Source: Gavia stellata
Lineage: Eukaryota; Chordata; Aves; Gaviiformes; Gaviidae
DNA length: 64,000 nt
Reading direction: 5' to 3'
NCBI RefSeq assembly: GCF_030936135.1
Contig: NC_082613.1
Coordinates: 2,108,001 to 2,172,000 of the forward strand
This document shows, piece after piece, positions 1-26,318 of this stretch (the stretch's first letter is position 1; each line of letters opens with the position of its first letter). The translations under genes and the position numbers were made by a program. The notes under the pieces were generated by a model. It had not been told where the DNA came from, ran no database searches, and saw nothing but the letters and a program-made list of their open reading frames with translations.

Positions 1-15426
<15,426 letters not shown>

Positions 15427-17990
15427 AGTATGCTGGCTTCAGCTGCGTTAGTCATCTCTGTAGGACTTGTCTGCTTACCTGCTTTCGGTGCGTTTGCCCT
15501 TACGGTGGCACAGATTTTGGAGGACAGGAGATCGGTGGCGTTACGAAAGATCTTTCTTCCAAAAAGAAAAGCTGCTTCTTTCTCTTCCCAGCGATAGTGC
15601 TCTTGGCTCACACAACGCGGTCATCAGCTTCTGCAGCGCATCTGAACCTTGTTGCTGGTGTCACGGAGGAGAGATGAGCAGTCTTGTGAGGCTCTGTTGG
15701 CATTTTCATTTTGATGCCTGAATCCCCCCCTGTAAATACAAGCTTTAATTAATGCTTGTATGGATTCTGCCATTTAGCAGTTCCTCTGGTGTCTTCCCTA
15801 GCATGCATTCCCATCCTGTCCCCCGTTGTGCCGTTTCTTTAGTGTTTGGCCCATCTGATGCTGGTTCCTTGTCAGCAGATCTGGTTTGTTGCTGTTTGAA
15901 CACACTGAATGTCCTCGGAGGAGACGAGTGGAGTTCTGCTGGTGGAAGGCTGGCAGCCGAGGGGAAGGGCTGGGCTGGCCCCTTCTTATTTTTTAGTTCT
16001 TTGCCACAAGCCTGGTTTAGCTTGGTCTCCTCTGCTGGCAAGCTGCAGCACAACTCGGAAGTATTCCTCGAACCTGAGCAGATGGAGCATTTTGTGAAAT
16101 TCAAGAGCGTATTTTTAGAGACCTTTTCCTCAATTTTTTAAATGTAGATAGTATAACCTTATTCTTCTAGGTGTCTGATTTCATTAAGCACAGTGGTATT
16201 GTAAAGTAAGAAGGCAAAATCCAGCAATTCCTGAAGGCCCTTTTGAAGGAACAACCTTTATTTCGAGCCGTTGAGAGACTGTGCACTTCTACAGCGGCAG
16301 CTGCTTTCAGTTGGGGTGTTTGGGACGACCCTCTTCAAGTGCAGATGGAAAAAAGCAAATTCATGGAAAAGCTTTGTGTTTGGGACCCTTTATAAGCTGT
16401 CTTCAATTTTCTACACTTGTGATCTGTATTATTTTGACCCCCCCCAAAAAAACCTGACTTTCTTGTGATCATTGACTGAAAAGCTGTAACGTCTTACATG
16501 TTAGGATATAGCAGAAGTATCCGGGTCTCTGTGTGTGCTTTATATAATGTATTTAGTTGGAAGAGAAAACCCCTTATCGCTTGTTTGGACAGTATGTGTA
16601 AAATACAGCTTGTTTCTTTGTTTCCTTACATTCTCCTTGAATGTGGTCTTGCCCTTTGACTCTGGGAAGAGTGGGTCTGATAGCAGAAGCCTTTGAACTT
16701 ATCAGGCTCCCACCACTCTGGGAAGGTATCTGCCAGCGGTGGTTACACCAAGTTGTGCTACGGCCTTTTGCCAAAAAGGATGAGAAGCCCGTCGTCTTAA
16801 CACTGAAGTAGAAATGGTTGGTCTTGTAGCAAAAGCCTGTTTTTCTTTGGGTTTATAACGGAAACTCTTGTGCTTTCTCTTGGGTAGCCGCTGAAAGCAT
16901 GTGAAGCTGCATTTTCATTGAGGAGGGTGTAGATCACGGATGTCCCGTGGAATTGTAGTTTCCCAAAGGTGAGTGAGAGGCGTTGGGAGTTGAGAGACTT
17001 GCTCAGGGATTTCATGCTATCACTGGCATCCTTCCTGTATGTGGGCTTATGCGAAGGGGAAGGGAGGGGAATTTGGGGGGGGAGAACGGAGACATCAATC
17101 TGTTGTGAAAAGAGGAGGGTGGACACGTGGGAAGGGAACATGGCTAGACCAGGATTTCAAGACTGAGTGAGAAACTGCAGGAGAAAAAAAATGCTAAAAA
17201 GTAATTTTCAGCACATGCTGTCCTTCCTCAGCCCCTTGTGCTTCTTGCGTGGCTTTTACTCTTCTTCCATAATGTGATCTGTGTAAGTGCTCAGCCATGG
17301 GACTGTATCCCGTTTCTCTGGGAAGGGAATACGGCATTTCGGTTCTAGCGTAGTGATGCGCTTGGGCAAGCTGGGTGCCTGTGGTACATCAATTCCTCTG
17401 CCCTGCGGTGCTCTCGTTTGGTGGCTGTAGGGTTGAGATGGGGAAGGAGGGTTGGAACTGCAGTGGCACGGCTTTTCTTGCTGGAGGGACTCCTGACTTG
17501 TTACAAGCGTTTGGAGCATCTTCCTCGAGCCAGATGCTGTGTTTGCACCCACTGATCAGGATCCATGCGCTTCCCCTGCCCCTTGCTCGGGTGGCAGCAT
17601 CATGTCCCTGAAGGATCTGTTGGGAAAGGCTACCCGAGAGCCCTGGGATGGAGAAACGCACGGGACTTGGCCGGGGACTTGCTCCTTGTGGGTGGTGAGA
17701 GAAGAGGTTGTTTCCCAGCGCTGCGCACCGAGATGTGCTGGATGCTGTACTGTGTCCTCGCAGTGCCAAGCTCCTTTTGCCGCCTGCTCTGTAGCTGCAG
17801 CTTCCCTTTCCCCTGGCCCAGGGGGGTACGTTCCTTGCGTTTGGGTTTGGTTGGGTTTTTTTTAGACAAAAGGGATCATCAATCTTAGAGCCTTTTAATG
17901 TTTGTAGATGTCTTTGTGTTTTCTAAATGGATGATGGCACCTACAAATTTTAGCTATATAGAGAGCTCAATAAACAAGTTAGATGGGTCC
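15427..17990 (+). other. PRPF6: probable PRPF6 3' UTR
   Basis: About 2.5 kb of non-coding DNA with the same AT-rich composition as the PRPF6 introns. The first canonical AATAAA on the plus strand after the stop that I found is at 17969-17974, followed by a GT-rich stretch near 18002-18020, as expected downstream of a cleavage site. A shorter UTR using a variant signal is possible; transcript data would decide. Confidence 0.5.
17969..17974 (+). terminator. AATAAA poly(A) signal, probably PRPF6
   Basis: Canonical hexamer followed 30-50 bases later by a GT-rich element. It lies just before the switch to GC-rich DNA. Confidence 0.5.
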
Positions 17991-18956
17991 TGTCTTCAGC
18001 GGTATGTTGTGTATGCTGCGGTTCCCACTTCGCATGGAAGAATATTCTTGCCAAGCTGAGAAGAGCTGGGTTATTCAACCATTCCTTTTATCTCTTACTA
18101 AAAGACACTTGCTCCACTCTTCAGTGGACCCTTGTTGCTGTCAGTTTGTTTTTTTCCATTTCATCTTGTACAAAAGCAGCTGAAACGGAGTCAGGGCAGT
18201 TTTCTGTTGAAAGAGGGGAAGCAGGAGGGGGACAGAGGGGGAACAGGACCACAGTGCGTGTAGGTATTTGGGGGTCTGAAGCTGGACAATCACTTCTGTT
18301 GTTCGTGGCGTGCAGTTGTAAGCGCTGACCAGGGTTTGTGGCAGCTGCTGACTGTGAATCGGGAATGATAAGGATCAACACAACCGCTAACAGAAATTGA
18401 AACTGGGGGTGGTCTGCGGTCCTGGGCTCCGGCGCACCTTTGCAGCACCCAATACAGCCCCAGCCCTGCTCTACCTCCTCGGGCCCCGCTCCGCCGTTGG
18501 AGGACGCGCCGGTTTGGCTCTCCGGGCGGTGGGAGCGTGGGGTGCCGTCTGTGCGGGGCCCTGCGGGGCAGAGGGAGCCTCTCCTGCCCCGACCCTTCGG
18601 CCGCGGCTGCTCGGCCGGAGCCGGCCCCCGCAGCCGCGACTCCCCGAGCCCGCTCTGCCAGCCCTCGGTGCCGCCTTCCCTTCCCCGGCCTCTGCGCCGG
18701 CCCGGGGGCAGCCGCCGGTGCGCGGTGCCGGGGGGCGATGCCGGGGGCGCGGGGAGCACTCCCCCGCGGGGGCCGGGGCTGGGCCGGCGGCGGTGTGGCC
18801 GCCGTGTCCCGTCCCCCCCGCGGCGGCCGGGCCCGTCCCCTCCCACCGTGGAGCCAAGTTCAAACCGCGAGCCCCGGCGGAGCGGGACGCGGCGCAGGGG
18901 CCGGGCCGGGCCGGGCTCCCCGGGAGCCGCCGCAGGGTCCGCGCCGGCGGGGCTCC

Positions 18957-18959
18957 ATG
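18957..18959 (+). CDS. C20orf204: candidate first coding exon of the C20orf204-like gene (ATG only)
   Basis: An ATG is immediately followed by the consensus donor GTGAGT at 18960-18965, inside the CpG island. Spliced to 22254 it gives MILPRALSCAVLLLLL, a textbook signal peptide. The Kozak context is weak (T at -3) and upstream ATGs exist if transcription starts far upstream, so another first exon is possible. Confidence 0.45.
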
Positions 18960-21900
18960 GTGAGTGCGCCGGGGCCGCCGCCCCTTCCCCTTCCCCGCCC
19001 GGGGGCTGCGGGTCCGCGGGCGGCCCGCTGCCCCCCTCCCCGGGACCCCGCGGCGCTGGGCGGAGGGCGCCGGGACCGGAGCCCCCCGCCTCGCCGGGCT
19101 GGGGCCGGCTCCGCCGGGGAGGGACTCGCAGGAGCCGGGCTGGGGCTTGGGACCCGTCGGGACGCGGCTGGTTCTCCCGGGATGGGGCTTGGACCGGCCG
19201 GGAGAGGGGCCGGTCCGGGCGGGAAGGGGCTGGTCCAGCCGGGAAAGGGACTCGGACTGGTCGGGATGGGGCCGGTCCGGCCGGGAAAGGGACTCGGACT
19301 GGTCGGGATGGGGCCGGTCCGGCCGGGAAAGGGACTCGGACTGGTCGGGATGGGGCCGGTCCGGCCGGGAAAGGGACTCGGACTGGTCGGGATGGGGCCG
19401 GTCCGGCCGGGAAAGGGCTTGGACCAGTCGGGACGGGGCTGGGCTGGGTCAGGATGGGGCTTGGATCCGGCTGGGAGGGTCGCGGCGGGATGGAGCTGGG
19501 AGCCGGTGGGGAAGGGGCTCCAGTCCGGCTGGGAGGGCTGGTCCAGAGGGACCGGGCTGCTGTGGCCGGGATGGGGCTTGGACCGGGCTGGTCCCCAGGG
19601 GAGAAGGGAGGGTTTCCCCGCCCGGGCTGCGGCAGGTGCTGGGGCTCTGGGTGGCGGCAGGGTCCCTTTGGGTAGGAGGGTGTTGGGGACAGGGTCCAGC
19701 TGGCTGCAGGGACCTGGGGACCCCGGTGGGGCTCCCGGGCGGACAGCCGGCATTGCCCCTCGCTGCCTGGGTGGTGGGGCTAGCCCGAGTGCCACCGGGA
19801 GCTGCTCTGTCAATAATGGTGATTTCCCTTATCTCCTCGTATTTGCTGGAGGATTAGAGCCGAGGAAGAGATTAGCTTCCCCTGCCAGGCGAGCAGGCGG
19901 TGACCGTCCTGCACCCACGCTCCCCTGGCTGCTCCTTCCCTGCCAGCCCTCCCGTGGGAAGGGATGTGCCTGATCCCAGAGCTGCCTGCCTGTAGCTTGC
20001 TGCTGCGGGGATGGGAGTAAGGGGAGAAGGAATAACCCCAAATCAGCCGCTGAACGTAATATTCCTCCAACCTGAAGGGTGGGAAGCAATGGCCAGGACT
20101 GGGGTTTGCCGGCTTCGTCTCTCCCCTGCATCCCTCTCTCGTCACTGCTGCTTCCCTGCTTTCTACAGGGGTGGTGGGAAGCACCCTCCGAATTCCTGTC
20201 CCGGCTGCTCGCGGAGCTTTTTTAACTGCGAGGCTGTGCTTCCTCCCATGCTAAGGACTGAGAGTCCAGTGCCAGGCTCGGCTGCCTGGAAATGCTGTAA
20301 ATGGTGTGCTTTCTCCTGGAATTTGGTCCCAGTTGTTTAATAAGCCACTTCAGGGAAGTCATTCCCAGTTTAATGGTAAAATCGCATGGCCTTGTCTTCC
20401 CGGCGGAGGAGGCTTCCTGAGAGCAACCCTTAGACTTTGGACAGGGTGTCCTCATGGAAGCAGCGCTCTCCTTCGGCGTCCCTGAGGATTATGCCCTCGG
20501 CTCTCTGCTGAATCACCTCTGGGGTGAGATCTCCCTGTGGGTTTGCAGAGAGCAAAGCCAGCAGCATGGGGAGGCTCTTCCCTACATGGAAGGCGTGTGG
20601 CGATTAAGGAAGCTGAAGAGCCCAGTGGGATTTGTACTGGTTGCACATGGATTTGCTCATCTCCTCGCCCGCCCTTCTGCTCCAAGGTGACGCCTGCGGC
20701 CGTGGGTTCCCAGACTTGCGGCGTGTTGGGCTTCACCTCGTGTTAAGCTGCCGTCGCTCCTGCTGAGCTGTGGGAGCGGGAGCGTGGGGAAAGGTTTCCT
20801 CACCCTTTTGGAGCCGGGACCAGCCCTTTGTGGAGCGGGGAGCACGGAGTGGATGCCGGTTTTACAAACAAACCCTCCAGGTTCCCATCGAAGGGCAGGA
20901 TGGACGGCGTTTGCCCAGACTCGGACTTCAGCAAGGGAACTTCTTCCTTCTGGCTTCTCTGAGCAAAAAGCCAAGCCCCAGAGGCAGATGTGGCTGGGAA
21001 CTTGCTGAGATGTGAGCTGGGGCTCGGGGCAGGCAGATGCCAGCAGCAGGCAGAGCTGCCTGCCCTTTCCTCCTCGCTCATGCTTTGGCCGCAACGCAAG
21101 GGTTGCATATTTGGAAGGAGCTGAGCTGCTTTCTGCCTGCCCAGACCTGACGCCCAGAGAAGAGGGGACGGGGGAGGGTTTTTTGGGGGCTTTTCCTGCA
21201 AACGGGAGACGATAAAAATGCCCCGGTGCCAGGATGGGGCCCCAGTACCGTGGCATCTCTCAGCAATGCGGAGACATGGAGAGCTGTCGGGCTCCTTTCC
21301 TGGCACATGCTGTGCGTGCATCGGGCTTCCCATCCTCGCCCCGCTGCTGTGGGACTGCTCAAATATCCCCCGTCCCGGTCACCTGAGGTTGCGCTGGCTT
21401 TTCTTCAAAGCCCTGGGACTCGTCCCTCGGAGGGTCCGGCCGCCCCTCCTCGTGCTCCCTGCCAGCTCAGATGTCAGCGCTTGGGTTTCCCCGCTCTGCC
21501 GGGGCCGGCTCGGGGCTGCTGGGAAGGCTTGGAGCCGGGAGGCTTGGAGGCAGCTGGGACGCGCTGGCGAGAGCAGGCGCTTGGGCTGCTTCTGTCTGGC
21601 TCTTGCGCGAGGGCACCCGAGCCTGGGACGAGCCGGGGCTGCGTGGGAGCTGGAAAAATGCTGAATAACTGCGTCCATGCTGCGGGGTCTGCGGAGGTGC
21701 GGAGAGCATCCTTCCGAGGATGCCTGGCCCATTCATATCGAGGCATGGAGGTTGGCTGGCGGGGAACCAGGCGGCTCCCTGCCTTCTCCTCTCCAAAGAG
21801 CAGGGCATGTCCCTTTCTGCTCCCCTTGATTTTTGGTGGTTGAGGGCCTGGCCTTGAAATGCCACAAGCTGAGGAGGTACTGGGGACCCTCCTGGGGCAG

Positions 21901-24062
21901 AGAGCTTGGGGACAGATCCTATAGACCTACAAAGGTCCCTGGCACACCTCCGTGCCGAGTACCCGGCTGCTGGCACCGGAGGGAGCTCGGCGGGTGCCGT
22001 GGGCAGCGCTGCCTGGGCTGGGCTGGAGCTGGAGGAGTTTCTCAAGGGCTTTGCTCCAAGTGGAGATGGCTCAGCTGGGAGGATGTCCTCTGGGAGAGGA
22101 CACAGTTGAGCCCCCTCCTGCACACGCTGCGTCTTCAGGGCTGGGGGACAGGTCTGATGGGGTCTTGCGGTGAGGGGGCTGAAGGCAGAACCCGGAGCAT
22201 CCCTTCATCCCTGGCTTCCTGCCCTGGCTGACACGGAGCCCTTCCCTGTACAGATTCTCCCCCGGGCGCTCTCCTGCGCTGTTCTGCTCCTCCTGCTCGT
22301 TGCCGTGCTGAGCAGAGGGAAGAGGTGCAGCATCGCCAAAATCCTCCGGCAGTACCGTGCCGTCATCTTCCACGAGATCCAGAACCTGGTGAGCAGGGCA
22401 GGGGGTCTGCCCGGGGCCCCAGCTCCCCACTCCGGGGGATGCTGCCGAGCTGGATGCGGCCCCGCTGCGGGATGCGGGTGGGGAGGGATGAGCCTGGAAA
22501 GCTTAGTATGGGGTTGGCCGCTTTGCCGGTGTTTCTGGCGAGAGTGCTGTGTTTAAATGGGGGATTCCTGCCCCGCGTGGGAGGCACGGGTGGTTCGGGA
22601 TGCCTGATCTTCTCCTTGCTTTATTCCTCCAGAAAAACCTGAGTGGGTTGGAGGACAGGAGTGGAAGGGCCGGGCCGGCTTGTCGTTCGGACAAGGTGAG
22701 CACCAAGGGACCTGGGGCTGGGGCGTCGTGTGGGCTGAGCCCCAGGGAGCCGTCGAGCCCCCCTCCCCTCCCGGGGCCGCGTGCTTCTCTCCTCTCCAGG
22801 ACCAGAAGATCCTGCTCTCCATCTACAACATCAGCATGTCCCTGCGGGAGGTGGCGGCCGGCACCCTGCGTGGCCCCGAGGAGCTGGCGGTGTGGAAGGT
22901 GGCCAGAAACACCGACTTCGTGCTCAGGGAGAACTGCAGGAAAATCAGCAAGGTGGGAGCCCCTTCCCAGTCACCCCAGTGGCTCCCAGTTCCACAGCAC
23001 GTGGGCTGCGGGCAGAGCCTGCCCTGTTTTGCGCTCTCCTGGCTGCCCGTGAGGAGTCTCCAGGCTCTGCCCGCAGCATCCCTGGGGGTGAAGGTCCATG
23101 CTCGATTTGTGGCTGAGGGATGCTGACGGCACATCCAAGTGAACTTTAAATAGTCCGGGGAGGGAATTCCGGCTGTGGCAGCGTGCGACAGGCTAGTGGG
23201 TTTTTACCAGCAACTCCCAAGCGGGTTTGTCTGCTCATGCCACGATGCCATGGCTGATGGGAACACAGAGCCTCATCCCGGTGGGATGATCACCTGGTGG
23301 GTGGGCGCACCCAGTCCTGCTCTCGCTCCCGGGTGCTTGTAGGCAAGAACTGGGATTTCTCCCCAAAGGGCTGGTCTGGGCTCTCCCAGCATCCCCGGGG
23401 CTCTGCCGGGGAAACCCTGGCCAGGAGGATCCCCTACAGCAGCTGCCAGCAACTCATTAACTAGCGGGGAAACCCCGGGGCAGGGAAGCGCAGGTTCCCC
23501 GGCTCTGCCTGGCTCTGGCGCCGTCCTGGGGTTGCCCTCCCCGCCATCGCTGGGGAAATCAGATCAGCCGGGGCTACCCCTGCCTGGGGTTTGCTGGTGT
23601 GGGGTGGAGGTGCCGCTGGTCTGGAAAGATGCCTGCAGACCTGGCTCTGTCTGTGGATGTGCCGTGGGGTGCATGCTGCCGGCTCGGGGGGGGATGGCCA
23701 GCTCTGGGGACCCGAGAGCACATCCTTGGTATGGCCACGGGCATTCGGCCACCCCAGCCTGCAACTTTTCCCACACAAACCCCATGTGTGTGGGGTGTGA
23801 TGTCCCAGGCGCATCCTCGGTGTAGGGGCGGTGGCTTTTGTCCCCCTGACTAACGCCTGTGTGGTGGTGGTGGGGTGTTTCTGCTCCCTCGGCACGCTGA
23901 CCGCAGAGCCCGCTGCACATCCCGGCACAGCCCCGGCGCGGGGGACCCGGCCGCAGGAGGAAGAAGCTGCGGGAGATCGGGAGGAAGGCGGAGAGGCTGG
24001 CGACCTGCTGGGAGAAGCTCTACGCCCTGCATGCTCCCCGCCGTGCCCCGCGGGACTCATAG
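18957..24062 (+). CDS. C20orf204: C20orf204 (LINC00176) ortholog: small secreted four-helix, cytokine-like protein
   Basis: Four exons at 22254-22388, 22633-22695, 22800-22952 and 23907-24062 join in one frame, all phase 0, with good splice sites. With an ATG-only exon at 18957-18959 they give 169 residues. Residues 1-23 look like a signal peptide (a run of five Leu). The mature part has four Cys (26, 63, 113, 152), two N-glycosylation sequons (Asn48, Asn77) and four predicted amphipathic helices: about 27-46, 68-90, 95-117 and 136-160. A basic patch of mostly Arg/Lys lies at 127-140. The C-terminus ATCWEKLYALHAP and the CSIAKILRQYRAVIF segment match human C20orf204, which sits in the same place between PRPF6 and SOX18 and was long listed as a lncRNA. 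Function is unknown; secretion and cytokine-like fold are my inference. Confidence 0.8.
19199..19470 (+). repeat. 42-bp G-rich minisatellite in intron 1 of the C20orf204-like gene
   Basis: Four near-identical 42-bp units start at 19241, 19283, 19325 and 19367, with decayed units on both sides. The unit is built of GGGAAAGGG, GGGATGGGG and CCGGTCCGG blocks. As 42 is a multiple of three, the array keeps long frames open (GLGLVGMGPVRPGK repeats). Confidence 0.9.
22254..22388 (+). CDS. C20orf204: C20orf204-like exon 2: signal peptide and helix A
   Basis: Acceptor CAG at 22251-22253, donor GTGAGC at 22389. 45 codons. The first 22 form a hydrophobic signal sequence ending near LSRG; the remainder, KRCSIAKILRQYRAVIFHEI, is an amphipathic helix carrying the first mature Cys. 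Confidence 0.85.
22633..22695 (+). CDS. C20orf204: C20orf204-like exon 3: A-B loop
   Basis: Acceptor CAG at 22630-22632, donor GTGAGC at 22696. 21 codons beginning KNLSGLEDRSG and ending ACRSDK, with an N-glycosylation sequon (NLS) and the second mature Cys. The KNL start is shared with human C20orf204 as I recall it. Confidence 0.8.
22800..22952 (+). CDS. C20orf204: C20orf204-like exon 4: helices B and C
   Basis: Acceptor CAG at 22797-22799, donor GTGGGA at 22953. 51 codons. DQKILLSIYNISMSLREVAA is a helix with a second sequon (NIS); after a short GTLRGP turn comes ELAVWKVARNTDFVLRENC, a second helix with the third mature Cys. Confidence 0.85.
23907..24062 (+). CDS. C20orf204: C20orf204-like exon 5: basic linker and helix D
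   Basis: Acceptor CAG at 23904-23906, stop TAG at 24060-24062. 51 codons. A basic Pro/Gly/Arg linker (about 23931-23964) leads into LREIGRKAERLATCWEKLYA, a helix with the fourth Cys, and ends APRDS. The TCWEKL core and RDS end are the best-conserved part against human. Confidence 0.88.
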   Translation, partial: SPLHIPAQPRRGGPGRRRKKLREIGRKAERLATCWEKLYALHAPRRAPRDS

Positions 24063-24905
24063 GGACGGCCTCGCTGCACGCCGGAGGGATGTGCTGTTCC
24101 GGCACCGTGGCTGCTGGCATCTTGTTTGGAAACGTGGGGCAAATTCAACCCTGAAGGCAGCGGAGTTGCTACTGGTGGGTGCTCGAGTTGAATTTGTCCT
24201 CCTGGTTCAAGCGGTACCCAGGGACCGGCTCCATCGCTCATGGTGGGGGCTGGCAGGTTGGTTTGCCGCGGGATGGCTGCGTCAGGGGGCTGGAACACCA
24301 GAAACGTGGGGGAGAAGAAGGGGAAGAGCTGAAAAAAGGAGGCGAGGCGTTGGATTTCTGCGATGCTCCTGGCCCTGCATCACCCGCTGCTTTCCTGGGG
24401 ACAACGGTTGCTTTTTGGGGCAGAAAGAGGACGTGTGGGGCCATGGCTTGGAGGGCTCTCCTGGAAGCGGGACCGCTGTGCATCTGCAAGGCTCTGAGGG
24501 TGGCCAGGCTGCGGAGAGGAACACGTGTCCCTAGTGCTGGGACAGACAGCAGCCGGGCACCCGTGGCGGACAGGGAAACCTGGGTGCATCCTGGGTGCCC
24601 GGGGAAGCCTGGGGAGCGCTGGTGCCCACTGATAAACAGCAAAACCTCAGGCAGCTGTGGGGGCTCGAGGCCAAGGCTCGGCCTCTGGGATGGGCAGCAC
24701 CGCGGAGGGACCCGGCTGCCCGGCACTGCGGTGCCCTGGCACGTCCCGGTGAGCGGAGCCCGGAGGGACACGGGGTTCGGTGAGATGAGGAGCATCCTCC
24801 CTCATCACAGCGCTCTGCCAGCACCCTGGCCGGGGTCCCTGCTCCCCCGCTGGGTGACAAACAGTCTCTGGGAAGCCAGAAATAAAACCTCTCCTTCCCT
24901 GGAAG
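24063..24905 (+). other. C20orf204: probable 3' UTR of the C20orf204-like gene
   Basis: GC-rich non-coding DNA from the stop to about 20 bases past the first AATAAA (24881-24886). The long open frame 24179-25714 running through it is not codon-like and crosses the signal. Confidence 0.5.
24881..24886 (+). terminator. AATAAA poly(A) signal of the C20orf204-like gene
   Basis: Canonical hexamer in an otherwise GC-rich stretch, about 820 bases after the stop codon, followed within 60 bases by a GT-rich string near 24933-24960. Confidence 0.55.
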
Positions 24906-25782
24906 CCCTTCGGGTGCTTTGTCTGATGACCCAGTGGCTCTTGTGCTGCGGGTGGGTCCGGCATGGCGCAGGGTCCGGGCATGGCACAGGGGCCGTGCAA
25001 GCCCGGGAAGGAGCGGGCAGCGGCAGTGGGCACCGTGGCATCCTGCCTCTGCCCGCCGTGCCCGCGCCCCTGGCCCGCGGGGCCCCATCCTGCACGCTTA
25101 CGCAGGTGCATGGGCGGTGGAGGAGGGGGCTCTGCTGCAGGAGCTGCCTTTCTGGGAGGCCGTTCCCCCTCCCTGAGCCGCGGGCAGGGCTGGAGCGGCG
25201 GCCGGGGACGGAGGGCTCGCCTTGCGCCCCTGCCTCAGTTTCCCCAACCCCTCTCCACCGATGCGGACGCTGCCACGGCCCTGAGCGGGGCCAGCCCGGG
25301 CTGCGTGGCTGTGGGGACACGTCCCTCGAGGACACGAGGTGGCAGCAGTGGGCTGTGCGCGCTGAGCGGAGCCGGAGGGCTGCGCAGGGCCGTCTGTCCC
25401 CGCGGCCCCGCCGGCATCCCCCGGCCCCGTCCCACCGGGGCTCGGCCGCGCTCCCCGCTCCTGGGGGGAGGCAGTGGGTGCTGCCGGTGAGTGGGACCCC
25501 CCACCCGTGCGCCTTGGAGGGGATGGGGGCACTTTTCCCCGGGGGTTCAAGCAGCCAGCTGGGGTGGGGGGATGCTCGGGGGTCCTTGCCCACCCCCCGC
25601 CTCTGCGAGCTGGGCTGGGAGAGGAGTCTGGGGGGGGCTGCACTGCCGGGGGTGGGAAGGAGGGGGGACCCCCCCGGGGGTTTAGCAGGGTGCTGGATGC
25701 ACCCCTTGGTTTGATGGGGCAGGAGCCTGGTTTGGGGCGGGGGGGGCAGGCTGGGGATGCTGCTCTTGCGGGGTCCCCCCAG

Positions 25783-25842
25783 GGCCCGTGGGTGTTTAGC
25801 AGGATCAGGCCCGTGGGTGTTTAGCAGGATCAGGCCCGTGGG
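25783..25842. repeat. 25-bp tandem repeat, about 2.4 copies
   Basis: The unit begins GGCCCGTGGGTGTTTAGC and starts at 25783 and 25808, with a partial third at 25833. Confidence 0.85.
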
Positions 25843-26221
25843 CCCCGGGAGACGTGGCCTGCGTGGTGTGGGGCAGGCTGGCGCCGGTGGTGGGGCCCAT
25901 CTGGGGAGCCGCGGTTGGGTACATCCCGATGCCGGAGGCCTCCCGGAGCTGCACGGTTCTGCCGGAGCCAGCCTCGCCATGCCTGGGCTCCTTCCTCCCG
26001 GCTCCATCCTCCTCCTCGGGAACGAGCACTGCCTTCTTTTCCTCCTGCCCTTTCTGCTGCCTCCACGGGGGGTTTTGCACTGCTTTGAATTCGAGTTTCC
26101 TTTCTTATTCCCCCCCTCATCCCAACCACCACCCCCAAATATAACAACTCCCCCCTCCCCACATCCCACCAGCATCCCAAAATAGCCCTATTGATGCTTG
26201 CTTCCCTGCGGATGGGGCTGG

Positions 26222-26318
26222 GGGTCCCACCGGGGCGTTGCGGTTGTCCCGGCCGTGCCGTGCCGCGGTTCCCGCGGCACGGCACGGCCGGGACAACCGC
26301 AACGCCCCGGTGGGACCC
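26222..26318. repeat. perfect inverted repeat, 47-bp arms, 3-base loop
   Basis: Bases 26222-26268 are the exact reverse complement of 26272-26318, separated by TTC. The arms contain GGGGCGTTGCGGTTGTCCC and GGCCGTGCCGTGCCGCGG. No coding function. Confidence 0.95.

Larger units (their letters stand above)
18440..19660. promoter_or_regulatory. CpG island, probable promoter of the C20orf204-like gene
   Basis: Extremely GC- and CpG-rich, in sharp contrast to the AT-rich DNA before 18.4 kb. It has many GC-box-like strings and no TATA box that I see. A consensus splice donor at 18960 directly follows an ATG, so a plus-strand first exon probably ends there. Long open frames across it (for example 18440-19675 and 18537-19973) are composition artefacts. 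Confidence 0.6.

Noticed and set aside
18440-19973. Open frames of 411 and 478 codons across the CpG island
   Set aside because: Composition is that of GC-rich DNA (Gly, Arg, Pro, Ala), both strands and several frames are open at once, and the 42-bp repeat fills much of them. No domain or homology.
24179-25714. 511-codon open frame on the plus strand
   Set aside because: It overlaps the 3' UTR and poly(A) signal of the C20orf204-like gene, has no recognisable domain, and mirrored long frames exist on the other strand.
24805-26175. 456-codon open frame on the minus strand
   Set aside because: Pro/Arg/Gly/Ala-rich shadow of GC-rich DNA without splice context or homology.
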